Shown in pieces: positions 34,158 through 42,470 of a stretch of DNA of 64,000 bases; position 1 is the stretch's first letter, and each line of letters starts with the position of its first letter. The DNA is taken from contig NZ_FWXV01000001.1 in assembly GCF_900176515.1 (NCBI RefSeq), positions 558,001 through 622,000 on the forward strand. The letters run 5' to 3'. The translations under genes and the position numbers were made by a program. The DNA comes from Kibdelosporangium aridum (GTDB taxonomy: Bacteria; Actinomycetota; Actinomycetes; Mycobacteriales; Pseudonocardiaceae). The notes beneath the pieces were generated by a model. The model saw nothing but the letters and a program-made list of their open reading frames with translations, did not search any database and was not told the DNA's origin.

Positions 34158-34640
34158 ATGTCTGCCCGTGTAATGATACGGCTACTCGTCGGCGTGATCG
34201 GCGTTTTCTACGTCGTGCTGGCGATTTCCGGATTCGCCGCGATCAGCGACGACACCAACGTCGGCGGCGGATTGCGTGGTGGCAACGACCCCGACCTGTT
34301 GTGGGGCCTGTTCGGCGTCAGCACCGTACTGAACTTCATCCATTTCCTGTTCGGCGCGCTGACCCTCATCGCGGCGTTCACCGCGGACCGGACGAAGCTG
34401 ATCTCCGGGACCATGGCGGGCGCGTTCGTGGCGCTGTTGGCCTACGACATCATCATGATGCTCGTGCGGGAAGGCATGGACCCGTTGGCGATCAACACCG
34501 CTGACGCGTGGCTGCACGGCATCACGGCCGTCGCACTGATCATCGTGGTGTTCCTGCCGTTGCCAGCCCCCGCTGGCCGGCGCGAACGGGTCGCTCGGGA
34601 TCGCCAGTCGGCTCCATCACCAGAATCGCGCCCTCGGTAG
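34158..34640 (+). CDS. DUF4383 family membrane protein
   Basis: This 160-residue protein has four predicted membrane helices: VMIRLLVGVIGVFYVVLAISGF, then a short loop rich in Gly/Asn, LLWGLFGVSTVLNFIHFLFGALTLIAAF, a third helix and LHGITAVALIIVVFLPL. The pattern and the LNFIHFLFG motif match the actinobacterial DUF4383 family, whose function is unknown. GAAGGGAG lies 7 bases before ATG 34158. The hydrophilic tail is Arg-rich. It is monocistronic and lies downstream of the structured element. Confidence 0.8.
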   Translation: MSARVMIRLLVGVIGVFYVVLAISGFAAISDDTNVGGGLRGGNDPDLLWGLFGVSTVLNFIHFLFGALTLIAAFTADRTKLISGTMAGAFVALLAYDIIMMLVREGMDPLAINTADAWLHGITAVALIIVVFLPLPAPAGRRERVARDRQSAPSPESRPR

Positions 34641-34687
34641 CAACCACGTCCTCCACAGTGGACTGGAGTTCTACCCGAGCCCCCGGG

Positions 34688-35464
34688 TTACTCGCCGAGC
34701 TGATAATCGGCGACCGCCGCCAGCGGTCCGGGCACCCGCAGAACCGCCCAGACCGTCTTGCCGCCGGTCATCGTCGGCACACAGCCCCATGCCTTGGCGA
34801 TGGCCGAGACGAGCAGCAGACCGGAGGGAGGCACACCGCCTTCTCGTCGCTCACGCAGCATCGCGGGCCGCGGACTGTCATCCGAGACCGCGATGGTGAG
34901 CATCCCGCGACGCAGTTCCATCCGCACGAACGCGGCTGAGTCCGTATGCGCCAGGGTGTTTTCGACGAACGCCGTCACCACTGTCATCGCATCGGTGGCA
35001 AGGTTGCCCACATTCCACCGTTCACAATGCATCCGAACGAAGTACCGACCGCGACGGGTACTGATCGTCGACGGCGGCAATTCGATGGCCGCACGCCGCC
35101 GGGGCTGTGGTGCGCCCACGGCTGCGATCGCCTTCGCGACCGAGGCGTGCACCGGGACGAACCGCTTGATCGAACTTGCTTCGAGCATCAGCCGCTTCTG
35201 TTCGTCCTGTGCCGCCAGCACCAGTGGCACTCCTGGCCAGTCAGCGACCCGCATCGCCACCATGGAGAAGACTGTCAACGCGTGTACCGAGGGCATGGCG
35301 AGCTCATCCAGCTCGATCACGAGGCCTTCCGGTTGTTCGGCCCCATATTTGAGCAGGATGTCGCGCAACGTGGGGTACGTCGTGACGTCCAAGGTCCCTG
35401 CCGGGCGGGCGATCGTGATGCCAGTCATGTAGCGCACGTCCACGCGCAGGCCGTCAGTCTTCAT
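34688..35464 (-). CDS. STAS domain fused to HATPase anti-sigma kinase domain
   Basis: This is a 258-residue protein. Residues 1-115 form a STAS domain (GITIARPAGTLDVTTYPTLRDILLKYG, then VIELDELAMPSVHAL) like anti-sigma factor antagonists. Residues about 130-250 form a GHKL ATPase of the RsbW type: N-box MTVVTAFVENTLAHTDS, a G1-like VSDDSPRPA in place of DxGxG, and SGLLLVSAIAKAWG. The phosphoacceptor Ser is present in the expected stretch (MPSVHAL). Having antagonist and kinase modules in one chain suggests an intramolecular partner switch that feeds a SigB-type factor. ATG 35464 overlaps the stop of the short upstream CheB-like ORF. Confidence 0.85.
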   Translation of the reverse strand: MKTDGLRVDVRYMTGITIARPAGTLDVTTYPTLRDILLKYGAEQPEGLVIELDELAMPSVHALTVFSMVAMRVADWPGVPLVLAAQDEQKRLMLEASSIKRFVPVHASVAKAIAAVGAPQPRRRAAIELPPSTISTRRGRYFVRMHCERWNVGNLATDAMTVVTAFVENTLAHTDSAAFVRMELRRGMLTIAVSDDSPRPAMLRERREGGVPPSGLLLVSAIAKAWGCVPTMTGGKTVWAVLRVPGPLAAVADYQLGE

Positions 35465-35574
35465 CGCTCGTGTCCCGCCTCACTTGCAGGTGGGATCGTG
35501 GTCAGGCTACGCAGTGCCTCGACGCCGCCTGCCGATGCGCCGGTCACGATCAAGTCGTGGGGCTGCGGTGCCAT
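35461..35574 (-). pseudogene. CheB-type methylesterase remnant (N-terminal 37 residues)
   Basis: The ORF starts at ATG 35574 and reads MAPQPHDLIVTGASAGGVEALRSL, which is the P-loop-like first strand and nucleophile loop (GASAGG) of the CheB methylesterase domain, then stops after 37 residues. A full domain is about 190 residues. Nothing resembling the rest occurs in the STAS-HATPase gene it overlaps (ATGA). It is either a decayed gene or a retained short ORF that now serves translational coupling. Confidence 0.6.
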
Positions 35575-35656
35575 GGTGACCACTTCCTCGGCTCGCGTGC
35601 ACCCACGGCAGCCCTCTGCCGCCGCGAGGAGACGTCCTTCTCGACCGATTACCCGA

Positions 35657-35682
35657 GTCGGCGAAAAAAATTCTTCGCCGAC
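35657..35682. repeat. Inverted repeat with A/T-rich loop
   Basis: GTCGGCGAA (35657-35665) and TTCGCCGAC (35674-35682) are exact inverted copies around AAAAATTC. It lies between the divergent CheB remnant and the DUF4331 gene. It could be an operator or a terminator-like hairpin; a run of seven A in GC-rich DNA makes it conspicuous. Confidence 0.6.
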
Positions 35683-35761
35683 CGATCCGGATCTTCGACG
35701 GCTCCGTATAAGAGGTGTCCGAGGGAGGACGAGGCGCATGACCGACCCTTAAGGATTGGTT

Positions 35762-37354
35762 ATGCAACAACCCCATACCGTGCGTGTTCCACGCAAGGCA
35801 CGTGCTACCGCGGCGCTGTTGGCGGTGGGCGCGGCGTTGGCCGGAGGGTTGGTCCCCGGTTCAGCCACCGCGTCCAGCCACCGTGAAGCGCCGCTGATAG
35901 CCGCCGACCCGACTGTGGACAACACGGATCTGTACGCGTTCGTCAGTCCGGACAAGCCGGACACCGTGACGATCGTGGCGAACTACTTCGGGTTCCAAGA
36001 GCCCGTCGGCGGCCCCAACTTCTACCCGTGGGCCGAGAACGCGCACTACGACATCAACATCGACAACGATGGTGATGCCAAGCCGGACCTGACCTACCGG
36101 TACACGTTCGCCACCGACGACCGGCGCAAGAACGCCACCTTCCTGTACAACAACGGCGAAGTCTCGTCGATCAACGACGAGAACCTGCTGTTCCGGCAGA
36201 ACTACAAGCTCGAACTGATCGACCAGCGCGGCGGCAGCAAGGTGCTGATCAAGAGCGCCCGTTCGGCTCCGTCGAACACAGGTGCGGCGTCCATGCCGGA
36301 CTTCCGGACCATCCGTGACCAGGCGATCGCCCAGATTCCCGGCGGTGGACTGAGCTACGCGGGCCCGGCCGAGGACTCGTTCTTCGCCGACCTGCGGGTG
36401 TTCGACCTGCTCTACGGGGGTGACCTGTCCAAGACCGGCCAGGACACGCTGCGCGGCTTCAACGTCAACACGATCGCGCTGCAGATCCCCACGCACATGT
36501 TGGCGCTCAAGGGCGACGCCAAGCGCAACCCGGTGATCGGCATCTGGGCGGACACCGAACGCCAGTCCCTCAAGCTCTCACCGGGCAAGGCCAAGGCCGA
36601 AGGTGACTTCGTGCAGGTGTCCCGGCTGGGCAACCCGCTGGTCAACGAAGTGGTCGCGCCCGCGGGCCTCAAGGACGCGTTCAACGGCCTCACCCCGGAT
36701 CAGGACGGCAAGGTCAAGGCGCTGCTCGACCGGGTGACCGATCCAGAACTGCCCAAGCTGATCGAGCAGATCTACAAGATCCAGGCTCCGGCCGGACCGC
36801 GCGAGGACCTGGTGGAGATCTTCCTGACCGGTATCACCACCAAGGCGGGCGGGCCGATCAAGGCCGACCTGAACTCACAGCTGAACAACGCCGACGTGAT
36901 GGCGCACATGTTCGTGCCCTCCGAAATGCTGCGGCTCAACATGGCCGTCGCACCGACCGATGAGCCCAACCGGCTCGGTGTGCTCGGCGGCGACAACCAG
37001 GGCTTCCCGAACGGCCGCAGGCTGACCGACGACGTCATCGACATCGCCATCCAGGCCATGGAAGGCGCGGCGCAGTCCGGCGTTCTCGTGCAGGCGCTGG
37101 CCGCGGGTGACAAGGTCGACGCCAACGACGTCGCGTTCGAGCAGCGGTTCCCGTACGTCGCGGTGCCCAGCAACGCCGCGGTGAACTCAGCGGTGCAGGC
37201 CCAGGTGGAGACCAAGTCGAGCATCCTGGACAACCTGCCGGCCGGTGCGCTGATCGGTGGCGCCCTCGGTGCGCTCGTGCTGCTCGGCGGCACGGTCTAC
37301 CTCTGGCGCAAGCGCCCGACCAAGGCCCGTCACCGCAGTACTCGTCCCTGGTGA
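35762..37354 (+). CDS. Exported DUF4331 protein with C-terminal membrane anchor
   Basis: This is a 530-residue protein. It has a signal peptide (RKARATAALLAVGAALAGGL, cleavage near ATASSHRE), then the DUF4331 hallmark SSHREAPLIAADPTVDNTDLYAF. DINIDNDGDAKPDLTYRY is an Asp-rich, probably metal-binding loop. The C-terminal helix ALIGGALGALVLLGGTVYLW followed by RKRPTKARHR anchors it to the membrane, so the domain faces outward. AAGGA lies 6 bases before ATG 35762. A TATAAG box (35708-35713) is a possible -10 element. The neighbouring TPR and NicO-like genes form a conserved-looking cluster that may act in metal handling. Confidence 0.88.
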   Translation: MQQPHTVRVPRKARATAALLAVGAALAGGLVPGSATASSHREAPLIAADPTVDNTDLYAFVSPDKPDTVTIVANYFGFQEPVGGPNFYPWAENAHYDINIDNDGDAKPDLTYRYTFATDDRRKNATFLYNNGEVSSINDENLLFRQNYKLELIDQRGGSKVLIKSARSAPSNTGAASMPDFRTIRDQAIAQIPGGGLSYAGPAEDSFFADLRVFDLLYGGDLSKTGQDTLRGFNVNTIALQIPTHMLALKGDAKRNPVIGIWADTERQSLKLSPGKAKAEGDFVQVSRLGNPLVNEVVAPAGLKDAFNGLTPDQDGKVKALLDRVTDPELPKLIEQIYKIQAPAGPREDLVEIFLTGITTKAGGPIKADLNSQLNNADVMAHMFVPSEMLRLNMAVAPTDEPNRLGVLGGDNQGFPNGRRLTDDVIDIAIQAMEGAAQSGVLVQALAAGDKVDANDVAFEQRFPYVAVPSNAAVNSAVQAQVETKSSILDNLPAGALIGGALGALVLLGGTVYLWRKRPTKARHRSTRPW

Positions 37355-37371
37355 GTGTCCGCATAGACGCA

Positions 37372-37399
37372 CGGAGGCGCGATCGCGATCGCGCCTCCG
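37372..37399. repeat. Perfect 28-bp palindrome between DUF4331 and TPR genes
   Basis: CGGAGGCGCGATCG is followed immediately by its exact complement CGATCGCGCCTCCG (37372-37399). It lies 17 bases after the DUF4331 stop and 20 bases before the TPR start. It could be a hairpin attenuator or a binding site for a dimeric regulator. Confidence 0.8.
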
Positions 37400-37419
37400 G
37401 CGATCCGGGAGGCATTGGC

Positions 37420-38742
37420 GTGCAGTCGTTTCTCGAACCGGAGCAGCCGACCATCCTGCGCTGGTGGCCGTTGGCGGCACTGGTAGTCGGGCTGGCCACG
37501 GTGTTGTCGGTGTTCACCGGCTACTCCGAACCGCAGACGGCGGTCGCGTCGCCGAACCCGACCCAGCAGAGCCGGATCCTGCAGTCGGTGACGCAGTTGC
37601 AGGGCAGGCTGCACCGGCTGCCTCAGGATTCGCTCGGCTGGGCGCAGCTCGGGTCGGCCTATGTGGAGCTGGCCCGGATCACCGCGGATCCGTCGTACTA
37701 CACCAAAGCCCAAGGGGCATTGGACAAATCGCTGGCTTTGCGGCCTGCGGACAACGGGCCGGCCATGCTCGGCATGGGCGCACTGGCCAACGCGCGGCAC
37801 GACTTCGGTGCCGCGAAGGACTGGGGGCTCAAGGCGTTGGCGGCACAACCGCGGTCCGCTGAGGTGTTCGGGGTGCTCGCGGACGCGTACACCCAGCTCG
37901 GCGACGAGGGCGGCGCCATGGAAGCCGTGCAGAACATGCTGGACGTGAAGCCGAACGTGGCTTCGTTCACGCGTGCCTCCTATTTCTTCGAGACACACGG
38001 GCGGGCCGATGACGCCCGGATGGCCCTGGACCGGGCCCTGGCCGCGGCCGGTGCGCCCGACGAGATCGCTTTCTGCCGGTACTACCTCGGCGAGCTGGCT
38101 TTCAACTCCGGCGACCTCGACGAGGCGGAACGGCAGTACACCGCGGGACTCCGGGTCGTACAGGACCAGACTTTGCTGCAGGGACAGGCCAAAGTGGCCG
38201 CGGCGCGTGGTGACTTCGACCGGGCGTTGAGCGCGTACAAGAACCTCGTGCTCAGGACTCCGTTGCCGCAGTACATCTTGGAATACGGCGAGCTGCTGGA
38301 CGCCGCCGGCCGAGGAGACGAGGCCGCGGCACAGTTCGAAATCCTGGCACAGCAACAGAAGCTGATGCAGGCTCAGGGCGCGACCGACGACCTGGCGACC
38401 TCATTGGTGCTGGCCGATCACGGCGACAAGGCCGAGGCGCTGCGCCGCGCCGAGGCGGAGTGGGGCCGCAGGCAGAACGTGCTGGTCGCTGACGCGCTGG
38501 CTTGGGCGTTGCACGTCAACGGCCGGGACGCCGAAGCGTTGCCGTACATGGACAAGGCCATGGCGTTGGGGTGGAACAACGCATTGTTCGCCTACCACCG
38601 GGGGATGATCCACTTGGCGCTGGGCCAGCCGGCCGATGCGGAGAAGTACCTGGCCCAGGCGCTGGCGACGAACCCGCACTTCTCGATGCGGCACGCGCCG
38701 ATCGCCCAGAAGCGCCTCGCTGAACTGCGGAGCGGCCGATGA
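37420..38742 (+). CDS. Membrane-anchored tetratricopeptide-repeat protein
   Basis: This is a 440-residue protein. GTG at 37420 is preferred because GGGAGG lies 7 bases upstream; a GTG at 37351 overlapping the previous stop is the alternative. An N-terminal helix (WWPLAALVVGLATVLSVFTGY) anchors it. The remainder is built of about nine TPR units, for example WAQLGSAYVELARI, PAMLGMGALANARHDFGAAKDWGLKAL and EVFGVLADAYTQLGDEGGAMEAV. It probably is a scaffold for the DUF4331 and NicO-like proteins; its stop overlaps the next ATG (ATGA). Confidence 0.88.
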   Translation: MQSFLEPEQPTILRWWPLAALVVGLATVLSVFTGYSEPQTAVASPNPTQQSRILQSVTQLQGRLHRLPQDSLGWAQLGSAYVELARITADPSYYTKAQGALDKSLALRPADNGPAMLGMGALANARHDFGAAKDWGLKALAAQPRSAEVFGVLADAYTQLGDEGGAMEAVQNMLDVKPNVASFTRASYFFETHGRADDARMALDRALAAAGAPDEIAFCRYYLGELAFNSGDLDEAERQYTAGLRVVQDQTLLQGQAKVAAARGDFDRALSAYKNLVLRTPLPQYILEYGELLDAAGRGDEAAAQFEILAQQQKLMQAQGATDDLATSLVLADHGDKAEALRRAEAEWGRRQNVLVADALAWALHVNGRDAEALPYMDKAMALGWNNALFAYHRGMIHLALGQPADAEKYLAQALATNPHFSMRHAPIAQKRLAELRSGR

Positions 38743-40163
38743 GAACGCTGGCCAAGGCCGGCCTGGTCGCCGCGGTCGCGGCACCCGCGTTCCTGCTGGC
38801 TGCGGGACACGCGGACGCTCATCCGCTCGGCAACTTCAGCGTCAACCACTACAACGGCCTGCACCTGCATCCCGACCGGGTCGAGCTCAAGTCGGTCGTC
38901 GACTTGGCGGAAATCCCGACACTGCAGGAGAAATCCATGGACGCGGCGCGTGAGTGCGGTGCGCTCGCGTCGTCCGTCCGGTCCAGTGTGGACTCGCAGG
39001 TGCTGACGTGGTCGGTTCGCTCGTCCCATGTGGAGTATCCGAAGGGGCAGGCCGACCTGGCCACGACCAGGCTGACCTGCGAGCTCACCGCGCCGGTGGA
39101 GATCAGCGGCCCGGTCACGGTGTCGTTCAGCGACTCGTTCCGGCCGGACCGGGTCGGCTGGCGGGAGATCACGGCTGTGGGGTCCGGCGTCTCGTTGGAC
39201 TCGCCGGTTCCCGCGCGGAGTGTCAGCAATGAGCTTCGGCAGTATCCCGAGGATTTGCTGGCCAGCCCGTTGGACGTGCGGACCGTGCAGCTCAAGGCGC
39301 AGCCGGGGGAGGGGACGTCGGTCACCGCCGTCGCTCCGACGGGCGGCGATGCCGGGATTCTCGATCGTGCTTCGCTCGCATTGGCGGACTTTGTCGGGCG
39401 GAATGAGCTGACACCGGCGATCGGGATGCTGGCGATTCTGCTGTCTCTGGTGCTCGGGGCCTCGCACGCGGCTTTGCCCGGGCATGGCAAGACAGTGATC
39501 GCTGCCTATCTCGTGGGGCGGCGTGGCACTCCTCGGGACGCTGTTGTCGTTGGTGCGACAGTGACTTTGACGCACACTGCCGGGGTTCTGGTGCTGGGGC
39601 TGCTGTTGAGCGTGTCCAGCGTGCTGGCGGGGGAGAGCGTGCTGCGATGGCTGGGGATCGCGAGCGGGCTGCTGATCGCCGGGATCGGCGTGATGTTGCT
39701 GCGCTCTGCCGCGCGTGACCGTGAACCCGCACTCGTCGGCCACGGGCATGGTCATGGGCACGGACATGGGCATGCCCGTGGGCACGGCCACGGACATGGG
39801 CACGGCCACGGGCACGGCCACGGGCACGGCCACGGGCACGGTCCGCGCTTCGGCAAAGGCAGCCTGATCGGCATGGGTGTGGCCGGTGGCCTGGTGCCCA
39901 GCCCGTCCGCGCTGGTGGTGCTGCTCGGCGCGGTCGCATTGGGACGCACGTGGTTCGGCGTCCTGCTGGTGCTCGCTTACGGGCTGGGGATGGCCGCGAT
40001 GCTCACCGCGGCCGGACTGCTGCTGGTCAAGTTCTCCGACCGGCTCGAAGGCTGGTCCTCCCGGTTCAAAGCGCAGCGGTTGATCGCCGCCGCGCCCGCG
40101 ATCACCGCCGGAATGGTACTGGTGGTGGGGATGGGCCTGACCGTCCGGGCCATCCTGGGTTAG
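38739..40163 (+). CDS. NicO/RcnA-type nickel/cobalt transport-like membrane protein with His-rich loop
   Basis: This is a 474-residue protein. It has a signal peptide (to GHADA) and an extracytoplasmic beta-rich domain (about 25-210) containing HPLGNFSVNHYNGL, like the N-terminal domain of HupE/UreJ-associated proteins. Six membrane helices of the NicO family follow, with LGASHAALPGHGKTVIAAYLVG and TVTLTHTAGVLVLGLLL carrying the conserved HxxxxGH and His residues. A cytoplasmic His-Gly repeat (about 335-368) is a metal buffer. The role is likely nickel or cobalt passage across the membrane; direction is not certain, since RcnA members export and others import. Confidence 0.9.
   Translation: MRTLAKAGLVAAVAAPAFLLAAGHADAHPLGNFSVNHYNGLHLHPDRVELKSVVDLAEIPTLQEKSMDAARECGALASSVRSSVDSQVLTWSVRSSHVEYPKGQADLATTRLTCELTAPVEISGPVTVSFSDSFRPDRVGWREITAVGSGVSLDSPVPARSVSNELRQYPEDLLASPLDVRTVQLKAQPGEGTSVTAVAPTGGDAGILDRASLALADFVGRNELTPAIGMLAILLSLVLGASHAALPGHGKTVIAAYLVGRRGTPRDAVVVGATVTLTHTAGVLVLGLLLSVSSVLAGESVLRWLGIASGLLIAGIGVMLLRSAARDREPALVGHGHGHGHGHGHARGHGHGHGHGHGHGHGHGHGHGPRFGKGSLIGMGVAGGLVPSPSALVVLLGAVALGRTWFGVLLVLAYGLGMAAMLTAAGLLLVKFSDRLEGWSSRFKAQRLIAAAPAITAGMVLVVGMGLTVRAILG
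39741..39842 (+). repeat. 12-bp tandem repeat encoding the His-Gly tract
   Basis: A unit close to CACGGGCACGGC repeats about eight times. It codes for alternating His-Gly in the NicO-like protein. Copies vary at third positions (cat/cac, ggg/ggc), so length changes by slippage are likely between strains. Confidence 0.85.
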
Positions 40164-40270
40164 CCCCCCGCGCGCCTTCCGAACTCGGCAACGAACACGG
40201 CGGTCGTCCGGTTCCAGCAGCGACGAATATTGCGGGCAACCAGATGACGGGCAGGGATGAATATAGCGGT

Positions 40271-41398
40271 CTACCAGGTGACGGGCAGGCTTGCCACGCC
40301 GTAGATCCCGCGTTCGACGTTCAACGGGACGTCCGTGGGGTTGACAGCCAGCCGCATGCCGGGGAACCGGGTGAACAGGGCCGAGAACCCGACGCGCATC
40401 TCGATGCGGGCCAGCTGCTGGCCGAGGCACTGGTGCACGCCGTGCCCGAACGCCAGGTGCCCCGCGGTCGACCTGGTGACGTCCAGCTCGTCCGGTCGTT
40501 CGAACTTGTCCCGGTTGGCAGCGGGGATGGACACCAGGACAGTCTCGCCTTTCCTGATCACCTCGCCGCCGAGTTCGACGTCCTCCAGTGCGGTCCGGTT
40601 GACCTCGTACTGCACGACGCTGAGGTACCGCAACAGTTCCTCGACCGCGCCGTCCACGTCGTCGTGCAGCTTCGCCAGCTGGTCGGGGTGCTGCAGCAGC
40701 GCGAACGTCCCCAGCCCCAGCATGTTCGCCGTGGTCTCGTGCCCGGCGAACAGCAGCATGATCGCGATCCCGGTCAGTTCCATGTCGTCAAGGTCGTCGA
40801 CCAGCCCGCTCAGCACGTCGTCAGCCGGTGCGGCGCGCTTGCCCTGCACGAGTTCGTACAAGTACCCGAACAACGCGTCGCCTGCCGCGTCGCGGATGTC
40901 CGCGTTGATGGCCGGGTCGACCATCTGGTGCGAGTTCTGCTCGAAGAACTCGTGATCGGTGTACGGAACGCCCAGCAGTTCGCAGATCACCCGTGACGGC
41001 AACGGCAATGCGAACGCCCGCACCAGATCCGTCGGCGGCGTCATCGCGTCCAGCAGTTCCTTGGTGATCTGCTCGATCCGCGGTTCGAGCATGCGCATCC
41101 GCCGCACGGTGAACTGGCCGGTCAGCAGCTTGCGGTAGCGGGTGTGTTCCGGCGGGTCCATGAACAGGAACGACCCGGGCGCCGAGGGCTGCGTCGCAGG
41201 CCGGATCGGTGACCGCACGATCTCGCCGCGGTGGCTGAACCGTGGGTCGGACAGCACTTTCCGGCTTTCCGTGTGTGTGGTCACCATCCAGCCGAGCGTG
41301 CCGTCGGCGAACCTCAATCTGCTGACGGCCTTCCGGTCGCGTAACTCGGCCGGCGGGTCGAACGGGCATGTTCTCGCGATGGGCAGTGCTTCAGTCAT
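40271..41398 (-). CDS. Cytochrome P450
   Basis: This 375-residue soluble bacterial class I P450 has I-helix oxygen-activation motif AGHETT (218-223), K-helix ExxR (E254-R257) and heme-binding FGHGVHQCLG with thiolate Cys324. It is slightly shorter than the usual 400 residues at the N-terminus; ATG at 41398 is the first start after a plausible promoter region. No ferredoxin gene is adjacent. The closest style is the actinobacterial CYP105/107-like secondary-metabolism group; the substrate cannot be inferred. It follows the methyltransferase gene (68-base gap) on the same strand. Confidence 0.93.
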   Translation of the reverse strand: MTEALPIARTCPFDPPAELRDRKAVSRLRFADGTLGWMVTTHTESRKVLSDPRFSHRGEIVRSPIRPATQPSAPGSFLFMDPPEHTRYRKLLTGQFTVRRMRMLEPRIEQITKELLDAMTPPTDLVRAFALPLPSRVICELLGVPYTDHEFFEQNSHQMVDPAINADIRDAAGDALFGYLYELVQGKRAAPADDVLSGLVDDLDDMELTGIAIMLLFAGHETTANMLGLGTFALLQHPDQLAKLHDDVDGAVEELLRYLSVVQYEVNRTALEDVELGGEVIRKGETVLVSIPAANRDKFERPDELDVTRSTAGHLAFGHGVHQCLGQQLARIEMRVGFSALFTRFPGMRLAVNPTDVPLNVERGIYGVASLPVTW

Positions 41399-41450
41399 GC
41401 GTACATCGTACGTGCGTTCCTTTCCCGGAACTGCCCTATATTTTCCGGGT

Positions 41451-41462
41451 AGTGCACTAGTG
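41451..41462. promoter_or_regulatory. Overlapping palindromes upstream of the P450 gene
   Basis: AGTGCACT (41451-41458) and CACTAGTG (41455-41462) overlap in the 68-base gap between the methyltransferase stop and the P450 start. An AT-rich TATATTTT lies at 41437-41444. This is a candidate operator and promoter, by inspection only. Confidence 0.3.
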
Positions 41463-41466
41463 CGCT

Positions 41467-42282
41467 CTATGGTTTGCGGCCGACTGCTCCGGCAATGCAG
41501 TACGAGACTTCGGTGAGCGGTTTGATCCGCGGGCCGTCCGGCCACCAGTTCGCGCACAGCGAGAATCCGGGATCGACGAGTTCGAGACCGGGCAGCATGC
41601 TGCGGATCTCCTCCTCGGTGCGGAACAGGCCCGTGCCCATCGGGCTGTGCACGAACATGTCCTCCATGCGCCGGGCGAGCATGCTGTGTTCCTCGGTCTG
41701 CGGGTCGAGGAAGTGGCTGACGCCGACGTAGGAGCCGGACGGCAGCGCGTCGATGTACGCCTGCATGATCTCCCGGTAGTCGTTGCCGTCGTAGTGGTGG
41801 ATCGTGCCGAGCTGGAACAACGCGATGGGCTCGGTGAAGTCGAGTTCCTGTTGCACGATCGGGTCGTTCAGCACCTCCTGCGGGTTGAAGATGTCCGCCG
41901 AGGTGAGGAATGTCTGGTCGTTCTCCTCCAGCAGCGCGCGGCCGTGCGCGAGCACGACCGGGTCGTCGTCCACGTAGACGACCCGGGATTCGGGCTGGAT
42001 CCGTTGCGCCACTTGGTGTGTGTTCTCCGCGGTCGGCAGTCCGGAGCCGAGGTCGAGGTACTGGGTTATGCCCGTCTCCATCGCGATGAAGCGGGTGACG
42101 CGGATCAGGAACCCGCGGTTGTCGAAGGCGAGCTGCTGGGCCTCCGGCGCCACCGTCTGCACCCGGCGCAGAACCTCGCGGTCGACTTCGTAGTTGTCCT
42201 TGCCGTTCAGAAAGGCGTCATAGACCCGGGCGATGCTCGCCTTTGAGGTATCGATATGAGTGGGCACAACCTTCTGCGACAT
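41467..42282 (-). CDS. SAM-dependent methyltransferase (DUF574 / Methyltransf_19)
   Basis: This is a 271-residue protein of a family abundant in Streptomyces and Pseudonocardiaceae. The N-terminus has KASIARVYDAFLNGKDNYEVDREV, the family signature. QYLDLGSGLPTAENTHQVAQ is the SAM-binding glycine loop, and VVYVDDDPVVLAHGRALL follows. FQLGTIHHYDG and VGVSHFLDPQ occur in the second half. GAGAGGATC lies about 5 bases before ATG 42282. The substrate is unknown. It is divergent from an XRE/DUF5753 regulator, a very common arrangement for this family. Confidence 0.92.
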   Translation of the reverse strand: MSQKVVPTHIDTSKASIARVYDAFLNGKDNYEVDREVLRRVQTVAPEAQQLAFDNRGFLIRVTRFIAMETGITQYLDLGSGLPTAENTHQVAQRIQPESRVVYVDDDPVVLAHGRALLEENDQTFLTSADIFNPQEVLNDPIVQQELDFTEPIALFQLGTIHHYDGNDYREIMQAYIDALPSGSYVGVSHFLDPQTEEHSMLARRMEDMFVHSPMGTGLFRTEEEIRSMLPGLELVDPGFSLCANWWPDGPRIKPLTEVSYCIAGAVGRKP

Positions 42283-42470
42283 TTGATCCTCTCAGCCCCG
42301 GAATCGTCTGTCAGGGTTTCTATCCCATCACATCCACTTTGTCATTCGGCAGGGCCGGCTGGCTATCATCGCTATCTACTCCGTTCAGGTGACGTGTACG
42401 TCTGCTGATCGTTTTCCGACTACTATGAGTCGGTTTAGACAACAGGCGTGGATGAGGGGGTCGTCCCGTA

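Noticed and set aside
39741..39842. CRISPR-like direct repeats
   Set aside because: Repeats are 12 bp without spacers and in frame with His-Gly codons of the transporter.
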